Source: Leminorella richardii (lineage in GTDB: Bacteria > Pseudomonadota > Gammaproteobacteria > Enterobacterales > Enterobacteriaceae). Taken from it: a stretch of 64,000 nt of DNA. The DNA lies in the NCBI RefSeq assembly GCF_900478135.1, contig NZ_LS483470.1, positions 1,732,501 through 1,796,500 of the forward strand. Direction: 5' to 3'. Within the stretch, counting starts at the first letter, position 1. Each line of letters begins with the position of its first letter. The position numbers and the translations under genes were made by a program. The notes under the pieces are model-generated. The model was not told where the DNA came from. It saw nothing but the letters and a program-made list of their open reading frames with translations, and ran no database searches. This document shows positions 55,601 to 63,165 of the stretch, piece by piece.

Positions 55601-55893
55601 GCTTGGGGGCGCGTTTATACTTGCAGGGGCAACACGAGCAGGATCGCGGTAAAGATCGCGTATTCCAGCCTTTTATCGAAGCGAACTGGCTGCACAATAG
55701 CAAGAACTTCGGCGCTAAAATGAACGGTGTTCGCGTCGATCAAGAAGGCTCAAGAAACCTGGGTGAGTTAAAGCTGGGTGTTGAAGGTCAAATTAACAAA
55801 CGGCTTAACCTGTGGGGCAACGTTTCTGAAAAATTGGGCAAGAGCGGCTACAGTGATACGTCAGCGTTAATCGGTATCAAATATATGTTCTAA
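52675..55893 (+). CDS. AIDA-like autotransporter (type V secretion), surface protein
   Basis: A 1072-residue protein. A signal peptide of about 28 residues ends PAFA. The passenger (29 to about 720) is built of short beta-helix-forming repeats rich in Gly, Asn and Thr, such as GTGTLNVQGVGT, GSLTVTDKASL and LNVGTGGKAGT. A Pro/Gly/Asp linker (about 725-745) leads to the autotransporter barrel (about 780-1072), ending in the typical terminal phenylalanine (GIKYMF). Two cysteines (about 716 and 722) lie just before the linker. No protease triad is visible, so adhesion or aggregation is more likely than proteolysis. It is a single-gene unit with its own terminator. Confidence 0.9.
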   Translation: MLKKYRASILGSAIASALFTTCTIPAFAANIIVDSHQTVPGDFPSSWTIALGDQLLIGHSANGELTISSGANVYTPSPIQIGGAINGPSYGTGVVGTGTGTLNVQGVGTILTSKGDFTVGKTATGSLTVTDKASLIASKLYVGFDGNGEALISNGATAQIGIFDIGGVQGWYNTTYRHGTGEGKATITGIGTDVDVSTYITVGNNAKGYLEVLDGAKVAINTGTGTFGGILTISNLGKSGTVVVDGAGSQLTSTQGILMNGDAAATADSWATLKVSNSGYVHTDDMLKSTISSNSRARIDVVSGGNLDVAKNVYIGANNSSVQTENVINIDGGGSFTAKSAFIAARNDSAKLDVNISNGGKLLVGSNAGHWAAFNEGVNSVTNFNMSTNGVFEAPEVYLGFRGTTNLNIMSGSQFIISGLTYISDDAASLTNILVSGASSLYSTDSAYVAFDGTANIYVADSGTFQSTNGIHLAYGSGAAATLNVGTGGKAGTVDTPTIIGYAGGDAQVNFRHSDEAAFAPVMSGALGVNVENIASGNTIFTAQNTYTGDTHVKTGKLSAGAANAFSANSAVSVDTGGVLNLNNYDQSVASLTHKGLLTFGNTPGTTMEVTGDYVGDGGTIAFNTVLAYDDAATDRLVVLGNTSGTTNVTVANAGGTGAQTLDGIKIVEVQGASNGVFVKAAGQRIVAGAYEYDLARGTDASANSQSSNWYLTSTCVNGVGDCENPGGGTEPGDPDPKPGGNDDKEHIYRPEGGAYIDNIATANQAFVHTLHDRLGEPQYTDAVKGQIEHPTSMWLRTVGGHNRSHSSDSQAKTQSNRFVIQGGGDIASWSSSGEDRTHIGLMFGYVNGKGNTQSRLTDYKAKSQTNGYSAGVYGTWYQNDAEKTGLYVDSWAQYNWFKHSINGDNISGEKYKSRGEVLSLESGYTFLLKDNKARQEKLFLQPQAQVVWMNVKAKDHRETNGTRVSSYGDGNLMTRLGARLYLQGQHEQDRGKDRVFQPFIEANWLHNSKNFGAKMNGVRVDQEGSRNLGELKLGVEGQINKRLNLWGNVSEKLGKSGYSDTSALIGIKYMF

Positions 55894-55921
55894 CGTTTGT
55901 GTGACCAAGGACGCTAGTCTG

Positions 55922-55971
55922 AAGGCCTATGAAAACTCTGAATAAGAGATCGTAGGCCTTTTTCTTTTTTT
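55922..55971 (+). terminator. Terminator after the autotransporter
   Basis: Outer stem AAGGCCTA/TAGGCCTT with a smaller inner CTC/GAG pairing, followed by TTTCTTTTTTT. Confidence 0.75.
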
Positions 55972-56066
55972 ACAGCGTATTGATTCACTTTCAAGCGGGC
56001 AGTTATTGAACCAATGGCTTTGAGTGAGTAGGAGAGGATAAACGATTGGCTTGGTTACATGCCGGG

Positions 56067-56246
56067 TTAGCTTTTATCCTTTACCAGCGTGAGTGTCAGA
56101 CGCGAACATCCCTCAAATGCAGCATCAATGGCGCCTGCGAGATAGCCTGAAAAACGAGGCGACCACTCGCTTAAGGGAGAAAATAGCGTTGAGCCGAGCG
56201 TTTTATTAAGAAATTTATCTTTTTTTGTTGATAAGATTCTTATCAT
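56067..56246 (-). pseudogene. Possible gene-end fragment next to tRNA-Thr
   Basis: A 59-residue frame on the minus strand has a protein-like C-terminal part, FSPLSEWSPRFSGYLAGAID followed by AAFEGCSRL. This loosely resembles the C-terminal GYLxGAIxAA segment of FAD amine oxidases. No ribosome site precedes its ATG, and the upstream 25 residues look random. It is best read as the 3' end of a deleted gene left beside the tRNA. Confidence 0.3.
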
Positions 56247-56282
56247 TTAAATAAGCGGTTTTATTCAGTTTATTGATTTAAC

Positions 56283-56358
56283 TGGTGCCGGTAATAGGAG
56301 TCGAACCTACGACCTTCGCATTACGAATGCGCTGCTCTACCAACTGAGCTATACCGGC
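56283..56358 (-). tRNA. thrW: tRNA-Thr (anticodon CGT)
   Basis: A 76-nt tRNA with encoded CCA. The acceptor stem GCCGGTA/TACCGGC, D arm (AGCTCAGTTGGTAGAGC), anticodon stem-loop GCATT-CGT-AATGC and T arm (GTAGGTTCGACTCCTAT with modified stem) are all complete. It is nearly identical to E. coli thrW. thrW is a known attachment site for phages and islands; no integrase is seen in this window. Confidence 0.96.
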
Positions 56359-56523
56359 TTGAGGAAGGTGTCTTGCGACAGGTGCATAACATAGTGAAAA
56401 TCCGATTGAGCGTCAAGTGATTCTAGGCTGTCAGGCCTTTGCCTGCTTAATATCTCGTCACTGTAAGGGAAGGACTCAGCCGATTGGTTGAGGGAGCTGT
56501 TGGCGAATTTATGAGGGGTGATT

Positions 56524-56567
56524 TAGAAAGAAAACGCCGTTCGAAATTGAACGGCGTTTTCTTTTTG
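56524..56567 (-). terminator. Terminator of the 25-codon gene
   Basis: Perfect 12-bp stem AAAACGCCGTTC/GAACGGCGTTTT with a six-base loop, 20 bases after the small gene's stop. On the minus strand TTTTCTTTCT follows. Confidence 0.85.
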
Positions 56568-56580
56568 TCTTGATTCTCGT

Positions 56581-56658
56581 TTAAAAGAAGTGAGGAGTGG
56601 ACAGCTCAACAACGGTATCGGAAATGCGCGCGAACGTTGATTTAATTAGCTTTGCCAT
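56581..56658 (-). CDS. Small protein of 25 residues, unrecognised
   Basis: A short gene with all signals of expression: AAAGGAGG ribosome site eight bases before ATG, a frame starting MAKLIKSTFARISDTVV and ending TPHFF, a TAA stop, then a strong terminator. A near-perfect CRP site lies about 58 bases upstream. The peptide is amphipathic, with a basic N-terminus and a hydrophobic end, and could lie on the membrane surface, like E. coli AzuC, which is also CRP-controlled; the two sequences are not similar. The transcript of about 150 nt might also act as a regulatory RNA. No homologue is recognised. Confidence 0.75.
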   Translation of the reverse strand: MAKLIKSTFARISDTVVELSTPHFF

Positions 56659-56708
56659 AATGTATCCTCCTTTCAGTAGTGAACAAACAGTGTTTCTTAA
56701 CCAGTAAA

Positions 56709-56724
56709 CGTGATTTTAGTCACA
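56709..56724 (-). promoter_or_regulatory. CRP (cAMP receptor) binding site
   Basis: On the minus strand TGTGACTAAAATCACG; the half sites TGTGA and TCACG are separated by six bases, one mismatch from the consensus TGTGA-N6-TCACA. It is suitably placed to activate the 25-codon gene (centre about 58 bases before its ATG). The divergent racemase gene starts 265 bases away on the other side. Confidence 0.6.
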
Positions 56725-56988
56725 TAAATAAAATCATCAAGCCTCACTCAAAAAAAGTTTAAATGCTAAAAAACGTTTTAAGTAAAGAGAGATTGGCAGC
56801 TGTAAATTAAAGCGGACACATCGAGACAGCATTCCTATCAGCAGAACAGTATTCGAAAAAAAAGCATTTTTATTCACTATGCGTAAGAAACACACCTTCC
56901 AAAAGTGAGAAGTGTGGTAAGTTGAATAAATAGCTAGTAAATCAGCCTATTGGCCTATTTTTATGAAATATTTTCCCAAGGAGCATAC
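56725..56988. other. AT-rich divergent promoter region of the racemase gene
   Basis: No gene is seen. The region is AT-rich and contains several A runs. It should hold the racemase promoter; AAGGAG lies directly before the ATG at 56989. Confidence 0.4.
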
Positions 56989-58203
56989 ATGACATTTCGT
57001 TTTCGCCACCTGCTGTTGGTGCCGCTTTTTACTCTGGCTGCCTGTAGCCAGACCGAGTATTCGACGCAGTCAAACGCAGGTCAGCAGCAAGCCGTTGTTA
57101 ACAATGCTTGGTTAGAAATCTCCCAAAGCGCGCTGGATTTTAATACTAAGAAAGTGCAGGCGTTGCTGAACGGTAAATCAACGCTTTGCGCTATTTTGAA
57201 AGGCGATGCTTACGGCCACGATCTTGCTTTAGTGGCTCCAGTCATAATGAAAAATAACGTACAGTGCATCGGCGTGGCTAGCAATCAGGAGCTAAAGACT
57301 GTTAGAGAATTGGGCTTTCAGGGGCGTTTGATGCGCGTAAGAAACGCCACTGAGCAAGAGATGCGACAGGCGATAGACTATGACGTTGAAGAGCTTATCG
57401 GCAGTCTGGATATGGCAAAACGACTAGACGCTCTGGCTGCGGGGCGAGAAAAAGCGCTGCGCATTCATCTGGCATTAAACTCTGGTGGCATGTCGCGTAA
57501 CGGGCTTGAAGTGAGTCGTGATGCGGGTTTAGAAGAGGCTAAGGCTATTTCGGCACTGAAGCATTTGAAAGTTGTAGGCATTATGTCGCACTACCCGGAA
57601 GAAGATGTTGCCAAGGTGAAATCTGACCTAGCGCGTTTTCAGAAGCAGGCAGCCCGCGTGCTGGAAGTGACGGGCATTCCTCGTGAGCAGGTTAAACTTC
57701 ACGTCGCCAATACGTTTGCTACCCTCACGGTACCCGATTCATGGTTGGATATGGTGCGGGTTGGCGGTGTGTTTTATGGCGACACCATCGCCAGTACTGA
57801 ATATCAGCGAGTGATGACTTTCAAATCGAATATTGCCTCGCTAAACCGTTATCCGAAAGGGAATACCGTTGGCTACGATCGCACCTATACGCTTAAGCGA
57901 GATTCTCTTTTAGCTAATATCCCCTTGGGGTATTCCGATGGCTATCGCCGCGTTTTCAGTAATGCAGGACACGTGCTGATTCAGGGGCAGCGCCTGCCGG
58001 TATTGGGGAAAACCTCAATGAATACCATCGTGGTTGACGTTACAGATTTGAAAAACGTCACCTCAGGGGAAGAGGTTGTCCTGTTTGGTAAACAGGGCAA
58101 GGCAGAGATTAAAGCGGAAGAGATTGAAGACATTAGCGGAGCACTGTTTACCGAAATGTCTATCCTGTGGGGAGCGACGAATCCCCGCATTTTAGTCGAT
58201 TGA
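56989..58203 (+). CDS. Periplasmic broad-spectrum amino acid racemase (Bsr/Alr-like), lipoprotein
   Basis: A 404-residue PLP-dependent fold III racemase. The PLP lysine is K71 in ILKGDAYGHD, and the second catalytic base is Y286 in NTVGYDRTY. SRNG (159-162) and GKTSMNT resemble the broad-spectrum racemases of Vibrio more than housekeeping Alr (GRVSMD). It has an export signal with lipobox LAAC, Cys19, followed by Ser, which predicts an outer-membrane lipoprotein facing the periplasm. Such enzymes make D-amino acids (D-Met, D-Arg, D-Lys and others) that modify cell wall and biofilm. The start chosen has AAGGAG before it and removes 13 non-homologous codons. Confidence 0.85.
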   Translation: MTFRFRHLLLVPLFTLAACSQTEYSTQSNAGQQQAVVNNAWLEISQSALDFNTKKVQALLNGKSTLCAILKGDAYGHDLALVAPVIMKNNVQCIGVASNQELKTVRELGFQGRLMRVRNATEQEMRQAIDYDVEELIGSLDMAKRLDALAAGREKALRIHLALNSGGMSRNGLEVSRDAGLEEAKAISALKHLKVVGIMSHYPEEDVAKVKSDLARFQKQAARVLEVTGIPREQVKLHVANTFATLTVPDSWLDMVRVGGVFYGDTIASTEYQRVMTFKSNIASLNRYPKGNTVGYDRTYTLKRDSLLANIPLGYSDGYRRVFSNAGHVLIQGQRLPVLGKTSMNTIVVDVTDLKNVTSGEEVVLFGKQGKAEIKAEEIEDISGALFTEMSILWGATNPRILVD

Positions 58204-58290
58204 CTTAGTGCTGTATGGCGGTGGCGGCATGGCTAACAGATAGCGTTAGTCATGCCGCAGCAGAGGCTATATTTGACAAGGCTGTTGCCA

Positions 58291-58767
58291 ATGAATACTA
58301 AAATCCGCTCTAAACTGATTGTTTTTACGCTCTTGCTCTATCTTTTGGGTGGCCCGCTTATGGCACTGCTGCTGTTTAGCTTCTATAGGGCTTATCCTGA
58401 TGTACTAGGCGGTATCTATGGCTTTATTGGTTTGATACTTTTCCTTGTTCCTTTAATAGTGGCTTTTTTGTTTGGTGTTGTACCTTTGAGCCTGTTGGCA
58501 ATGCTGACCATAAAGCTGCTTACTCAAAAAGTAAGGCTCTATATTGCGCTACCGTTAAACACGCTCTGCGGTATGCTGCTAGGCTTTATATGGCCGCACT
58601 GCCTGAATGCATTTTTTGGTCACTCTACGTCAACGCTTATTGACCTGACGGCGATTGGCGGTGTGATTTCTCTGCTGTTTACAGCGTTCTGTTATCTGTA
58701 TATGCGACGCTGTGAGAGAGTAATGCAAAACTTTGAGCGATTGTCATCTGGAAATAAGACTGCCTAG
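58291..58767 (+). CDS. Four-helix membrane protein of unknown function
   Basis: A 158-residue hydrophobic protein with about four transmembrane segments (near 9-32, 43-70, 76-105 and 120-142) and basic ends. No family is recognised. The start at 58291 (MNTKIRSK) gives a typical inner-membrane N-terminus; an upstream in-frame start at 58252 is possible. No good ribosome site is seen. It lies 87 bases after the racemase. Confidence 0.6.
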   Translation: MNTKIRSKLIVFTLLLYLLGGPLMALLLFSFYRAYPDVLGGIYGFIGLILFLVPLIVAFLFGVVPLSLLAMLTIKLLTQKVRLYIALPLNTLCGMLLGFIWPHCLNAFFGHSTSTLIDLTAIGGVISLLFTAFCYLYMRRCERVMQNFERLSSGNKTA

Positions 58768-58884
58768 CCATTTTTCGGTTTATTTGTTTTGCAACGCGTA
58801 AATATGTATTTTGTTTTAAGATTTAGTTAAGATCTTGAGGCTACACTTTATGGCGAAGTGTGATGACATAAATAAGGATATGTG

Positions 58885-59274
58885 ATGAATTTCAAAATGA
58901 CCGCGCTATCGGCCTGCTTAATGGCTCTTTCTTTTGCCTCTACCGCTCAGGCGGCTAACGGGCTTACCGGATGTGCAGCCAAGCAGCATGAAGTGGAACA
59001 GCAAATTGAGCAGGCCAAAAAGTATGGCAACTCTAATCGCGTAGCGGGGCTGGAAACCGCACTGAAGGAAATTAAAGACCACTGTACTGACGCGACGCTT
59101 AAGGTTCAGCGTGAGCAAGACGTAGCCGAAAAGAAGGCTAAAGTTGCAGAACGTCGTCAGGAACTGCAAGAAGCTCAGGCTGATGGCAGAAGCGATAAGA
59201 TCGCTAAAAAGCAGAAAAAACTTGATGAAGCGCTTGAAGAGCTGAAAGAAGCAGAAGCTGAGCTTCTGCGCTAA
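58885..59274 (+). CDS. yqjC: DUF1090 family periplasmic coiled-coil protein (YqjC-like)
   Basis: A 129-residue protein with a signal peptide ending AQA (about residue 23), a Cys pair (near 30 and 66), and a long charged helix with heptad pattern (about 70-128). This is the DUF1090/YqjC architecture. The function is unknown; E. coli yqjC lies elsewhere, next to yqjD-yqjE. The ATG at 58885 has AAGGA upstream; one codon earlier there is a GTG. It has its own terminator. Confidence 0.8.
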   Translation: MNFKMTALSACLMALSFASTAQAANGLTGCAAKQHEVEQQIEQAKKYGNSNRVAGLETALKEIKDHCTDATLKVQREQDVAEKKAKVAERRQELQEAQADGRSDKIAKKQKKLDEALEELKEAEAELLR

Positions 59275-59296
59275 TTTCAGACGCTATCGCGCTATA

Positions 59297-59321
59297 AACC
59301 CCGCACCTGCGGGGTTTTTTT
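59297..59321. terminator. Bidirectional terminator after yqjC
   Basis: Nine-base-pair stem AACCCCGCA/TGCGGGGTT with a two-base loop and T run. It also abuts the stop of the gene on the opposite strand. Confidence 0.85.
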
Positions 59322-59784
59322 ATGCTTCTTTGTTAATGAGCCGGATAACGCGAATATTCCAGTGGTGGAGTAGCTCTCTGACAATCAGCAGCGTCGAGGT
59401 AAACGCTATGTCATAGGGCGGCGATTTCTCCGTCACAGGGCTTCCGCTCACGATGTCAGCCAACTGATTGAAAACGTCTTCAACCTGCTCAACGGTAACG
59501 GTATTTTTCTCGGGAGCACGAACTGACGTAAGGGCAGGGAACTGCCTAACAAAGGCGTTATCAGTGGCTAACGCGGCGAGCTCTCCAAGCCGTTGCCGTT
59601 GCGGCATAATGATATCTTCGACAATCTCAATCGCGCGCTCCATCTCAATAGGATGCACAGGGGAATGTTGAAACTGAAACGTAGCAAGACGCTCGGCGCC
59701 AATCGGCATACAAATATCTATAGCCAACGTTTTCACTGTGGTTTCAGCATCGCCAATAGAAAGACGACCCGTTACTTCTTTCAC
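59320..59784 (-). CDS. Conserved-looking cytoplasmic protein of unknown function
   Basis: A 154-residue soluble protein without signal or membrane segment, starting with GTG behind a GAGGG site. It contains a Met/Arg-rich amphipathic helix (MERAIEIVEDIIMPQRQRL) and a C-terminal helix (FTSTLLIVRELLHHWNIRVIRL). No family is recognised. It lies downstream of tqsA on the same strand, 63 bases after it, and may be co-transcribed. Confidence 0.65.
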   Translation of the reverse strand: MKEVTGRLSIGDAETTVKTLAIDICMPIGAERLATFQFQHSPVHPIEMERAIEIVEDIIMPQRQRLGELAALATDNAFVRQFPALTSVRAPEKNTVTVEQVEDVFNQLADIVSGSPVTEKSPPYDIAFTSTLLIVRELLHHWNIRVIRLINKEA

Positions 59785-59847
59785 GCTTTAACCCTCTATA
59801 AAATTAGCCACATTAAACAGAATGCACAGTCACAATAGGCCACAGCG

Positions 59848-60888
59848 CTAAGGCGCACCGTTTGGTACGTCACTCAGTAGAACGGCAATATTATGCCCGC
59901 CGTTGGTCTGTTCCAGAGTAATTTTCAGTACGATAGTCAACGGTACGGAAAGCAGCATGCCTACAGGGCCCAGCAGCCAGCCCCAGAAAATCAGCGAAAG
60001 AAAGACGACCAGTGTTGATAGCCCCAGACCACGACCCATGACTTTTGGCTCAAGAATATTTCCCAGAACAAGATTAATCACAAGATAAGACGATGCCACG
60101 ATCAGGGCATCGTAAGAGCCGCTAAATACCAGTGTCTGTAACACGGGAGGGATCGCGGCCAGTATTGAGCCGATAGTGGGGATAAAGTTCAGCGTAAAGG
60201 CCAAAAGCCCCCAGATAAACGCGAAACGAACGTCAAGCAGGCTCAGAACGCCCCATACAACCAGCCCCGTAAGCAAACTAATGGCAGTTTTTAATACCAG
60301 ATAGTGCGTTACGCCATTAACCGCTCGTGCGATAGCCTCCATTCCCTCTGCGGGGCGGGACATTATTTGATGCAATTTACCGGGAAGCTGTGGCACTTCC
60401 AGCAGCATAAAAACCACCGTCAACAGCAGCAAAAGAACGGAAGTCATAGCGTTAGATAGTTGAGTGACTGTTTTGGTCAGCATAGACATGGCGGCATTGG
60501 GATCAACATATGCCGCCAGCTCTTCGACAGAAATACTGATCCCAGCATCCTGCAGCCAAAGAGAGAACGTCTGCAATGGGGTAAGAAGCGAAGCGCGATA
60601 CAGGGGGAGGGTTCTTGCAAGTTCGTTAAGCGCCGTTGCCAAATAGGACGTTAATAAGAAAACGGTAACAACGAGAATCGCTAACAGCAGCGAAACGGCC
60701 AGCACGCGGGGAATTCTCAGTTTTTCTAGGCTACGCACGACAGGATTAAGAATGACGGCAATAAACAGGGAAAGAATCAGTGGAACAACGATTGCCGCTG
60801 CAACCTTGATGCCGGCCAAAATGATAACCAGCATGGCCAGCATCGTAACAATCTTCAAGCCGTCGGACGTGATTATCGATTTAGACAT
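59848..60888 (-). CDS. tqsA: TqsA, AI-2E family (autoinducer-2 exporter)
   Basis: A 346-residue membrane protein of the AI-2E/PerM family (E. coli TqsA 344 aa), matching from the N-terminal IITSDGLKIVTMLAMLVIIL to the C-terminal block NILEPKVMGRGLGLSTLVVF, LLGPVGMLLSVPLTIV and IAVLLSD. Seven to eight transmembrane helices are expected. In E. coli it exports the quorum signal autoinducer-2 and affects biofilm. Confidence 0.93.
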   Translation of the reverse strand: MSKSIITSDGLKIVTMLAMLVIILAGIKVAAAIVVPLILSLFIAVILNPVVRSLEKLRIPRVLAVSLLLAILVVTVFLLTSYLATALNELARTLPLYRASLLTPLQTFSLWLQDAGISISVEELAAYVDPNAAMSMLTKTVTQLSNAMTSVLLLLLTVVFMLLEVPQLPGKLHQIMSRPAEGMEAIARAVNGVTHYLVLKTAISLLTGLVVWGVLSLLDVRFAFIWGLLAFTLNFIPTIGSILAAIPPVLQTLVFSGSYDALIVASSYLVINLVLGNILEPKVMGRGLGLSTLVVFLSLIFWGWLLGPVGMLLSVPLTIVLKITLEQTNGGHNIAVLLSDVPNGAP

Positions 60889-61257
60889 AAAAAAGTCTCT
60901 TTGTGCGTTATTTTGGAGCTAGTGACGGTCAGTGATTACGTCAATAAAAGTGTATTTTAATCATAAACCGATCTTATCGCCGCCCCTTTTATTATTTAAA
61001 ACGCCCATGTATCAGATACCTAATAAAACAGCGGACTCACTACGTCAGCGATAACAGTAAGTTACGGAGAGTAGGGGGATTTGGTACTTGGCTAAATATA
61101 TGAATGCCACTCTTTAAATAGACTTTCAAAAGACCGTTTTATCTCTGTCATAAAAGTGTCACTACGCTTTCACGCTACCGTTATACGGCGTGATTATCCT
61201 CATCTTGTTTTTAAAGCAATGCCTATAAAGCGACACATAATAAATAAGGAATGAGTG
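60889..61257. other. Divergent promoter region between tqsA and the Tat-exported HD gene
   Basis: About 370 bases with no supported gene. The ribosome site AAGGA for the rightward gene is near 61247. No clear operator was recognised. Confidence 0.35.
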
Positions 61258-62412
61258 ATGAAAAGCGACCATAGTCGACGAATTTTTATTAAAAGTACCG
61301 CTACGGCAGCCGCTGCTGCGCTATTTTTTCCTCAGGAAACGGTATGGGCTCAGGGAATATCTCCACGCACTACGCAGACGGTGACTGCGGTTTCTCTGGA
61401 GACGTGTAAAGCAATGCGCCCAGAGCAAATGGCCCAAACCTCTTTTTTAGTGCAGCAGGCGCGAGGCTATCTGGAGCAGCAAATAGGTACCGTCAAAAAT
61501 GCAGAGCTGCGCCAGCTGATTGAAACGATATATCGGCAGCCAGAACCTTTAACTATCCGACGGATGGATGCCGAGAGCCGACGTGACGTTTGGCAGGCCC
61601 TTAGAGCTAAAGGCTATACCGAAGCCAGCGAGAGTGACGTTTTTCCACCGTTACCGGCAGCGCGTAAAGACGGCGAGGCGTTTTTTAGCGCACCGGGAAG
61701 CGGCTATCAAAGCCATCATGCCTATCCCGGCGGGCTGGCTACTCACGTCGCCACCAATGTCTCGATTACTAACAGTATCATTGATGCCTACCTTAGTGTT
61801 TATCACTATCAGGTCGAGCGAGATATCGCACTGGCAGCACAGCTTTTACACGATCTTCATAAGCCCTATGTTTTTCAATGGCAGGAAGACAGAGCCAGTC
61901 GGCCAGAACACACTCTGGCCGGAACAGGAGAACACCATATTCTTTCCTTGGCCGAACTGATTTACCGGAAAATGCCGGCAGAACTGGTGGTAGCAACAGC
62001 CTGTGCGCATCAGCCGCCTACGGCTGAAAGTGATGAAAAGCAGATTGCCGCTTGGTTAGATGCCGCCGCGTTGATTGCCGGTGCTGATCCCGTTACCTAC
62101 GGGCTGGTGGTAAAAAAAGGGGATGGATTTACTCTGGCTAACATTGCCCGGCAGGAAGGGTATATCTGCCACTTGGGGGATCATGACTTTGTGCTGTCGG
62201 TTCCTGCGGTGAAGCTGACGCTGCCGGTAATGAAAGATATTGCTAAAAGCGATTATGGAATAACAAAAGATGCGCTCGACGGTGTGGCCTTTAACGCGTT
62301 ACGCAATCGGGTCTATTCATCCTGGAGCGCTATGCGCGTTCACTATGCGTATTCAACGCGGGGAGAGGAAGCGGTCAGAGAACTGATGCATGCTGCCGTC
62401 ACTCCCGTTTAG
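61258..62412 (+). CDS. Tat-exported HD-domain protein (putative metal-dependent phosphohydrolase)
   Basis: A 384-residue protein with a perfect twin-arginine signal, SRRIFIK at residues 6-12, then an Ala-rich hydrophobic stretch and likely cleavage after VWA (31). The core has the order of an HD-domain metal site: SHHAYPGGLATH (H153, H154, H163), LLHDLHK (H198-D199), GEHH (H226-H227), H251 and later aspartates (D268, D277). The HHAYxGGL and LLHDxxK elements resemble the HD domain of YhaM-type enzymes, but there is no OB fold. Export in folded, metal-loaded form would explain the Tat signal. The substrate is unknown. AAGGA lies before the ATG; a GTG one codon earlier is less likely. Confidence 0.75.
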   Translation: MKSDHSRRIFIKSTATAAAAALFFPQETVWAQGISPRTTQTVTAVSLETCKAMRPEQMAQTSFLVQQARGYLEQQIGTVKNAELRQLIETIYRQPEPLTIRRMDAESRRDVWQALRAKGYTEASESDVFPPLPAARKDGEAFFSAPGSGYQSHHAYPGGLATHVATNVSITNSIIDAYLSVYHYQVERDIALAAQLLHDLHKPYVFQWQEDRASRPEHTLAGTGEHHILSLAELIYRKMPAELVVATACAHQPPTAESDEKQIAAWLDAAALIAGADPVTYGLVVKKGDGFTLANIARQEGYICHLGDHDFVLSVPAVKLTLPVMKDIAKSDYGITKDALDGVAFNALRNRVYSSWSAMRVHYAYSTRGEEAVRELMHAAVTPV

Positions 62413-62428
62413 AAAATTAGTTAATAGG

Positions 62429-62466
62429 GCTGACCTGCCGTTAAGTGGAAAAGGTCAGCTCTTTTA
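62429..62466 (+). terminator. Terminator after the HD-domain gene
   Basis: Eight-base-pair stem GCTGACCT/AGGTCAGC with a 15-base loop, followed by TCTTTTA. Confidence 0.7.
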
Positions 62467-62639
62467 TTGGCTCTGGTTAGTGAGATAATCTGTTTATTTT
62501 ATTTATTTTGAATGGTTGAATTAAATTAAAAAGATATATTGAATTTATTGATTGAATTTTTCACCTATGAAAGAATTATACAGCAAAGGGAGGTGCCTGG
62601 TCGTTTATTGGATCTTTTATTCACTCAGAAGACATCACC

Positions 62640-63038
62640 ATGATTAAGCAACTCCTTGTTTTGACTTCCCTGTGCGGATGCTTTGCCGTACAGGCCCAAG
62701 AATATATTCCTGAAATCCCCGCAGTACATCACGCCGAAGAACGCTTTAACTGTAAAGCATTCAATGCACCAGCAGATAACCCGACGGCGGGCAAGTGGGA
62801 CGGGATGTACTACTCTGTCTTTGATATGGGAGACGAGTTTCTCGTTGGTCACAGCGGCAAGTGGAAGTACCGTAGCCCAAAACTTATTCAATATAAAAAT
62901 CAGCGAATTATGGCAGTAGATGCTATGCGCTACGGTGTGGTGGATACGTCTTCAGGGCGAGCGTTTTTCATTGGCGATCGGTCAAAAAACGCGATGATAC
63001 TTTTTAGTGAATGCGAAAAAATTCAGAAAAAGGCCTAG
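62640..63038 (+). CDS. Small secreted protein of unknown function
   Basis: A 132-residue protein with a signal peptide of about 19 residues (MIKQLLVLTSLCGCFAVQA, cut before QE). The mature part has two cysteines (near 38 and 125), a possible disulfide, and many aromatic residues (GKWDGMYYSVFDMGDEF). No family is recognised. The ribosome site is weak. It is likely periplasmic, as no membrane anchor is visible. Confidence 0.65.
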   Translation: MIKQLLVLTSLCGCFAVQAQEYIPEIPAVHHAEERFNCKAFNAPADNPTAGKWDGMYYSVFDMGDEFLVGHSGKWKYRSPKLIQYKNQRIMAVDAMRYGVVDTSSGRAFFIGDRSKNAMILFSECEKIQKKA

Positions 63039-63165
63039 CGGTTTTTATACAAGATGAGCGTGCCCGCTCAGTGAGAAAGCGAGCACGTTTCGTGACGGAA
63101 AAAACTAATGGTGGGAGAGTATAACCACGTTTTTGAATACAACGCTGGCTTTCCGAAGACAGCGG

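Noticed and set aside
56283..56358. Phage attachment site with direct repeat at tRNA-Thr
   Set aside because: No second copy of the tRNA 3' end and no integrase gene was seen within the window.
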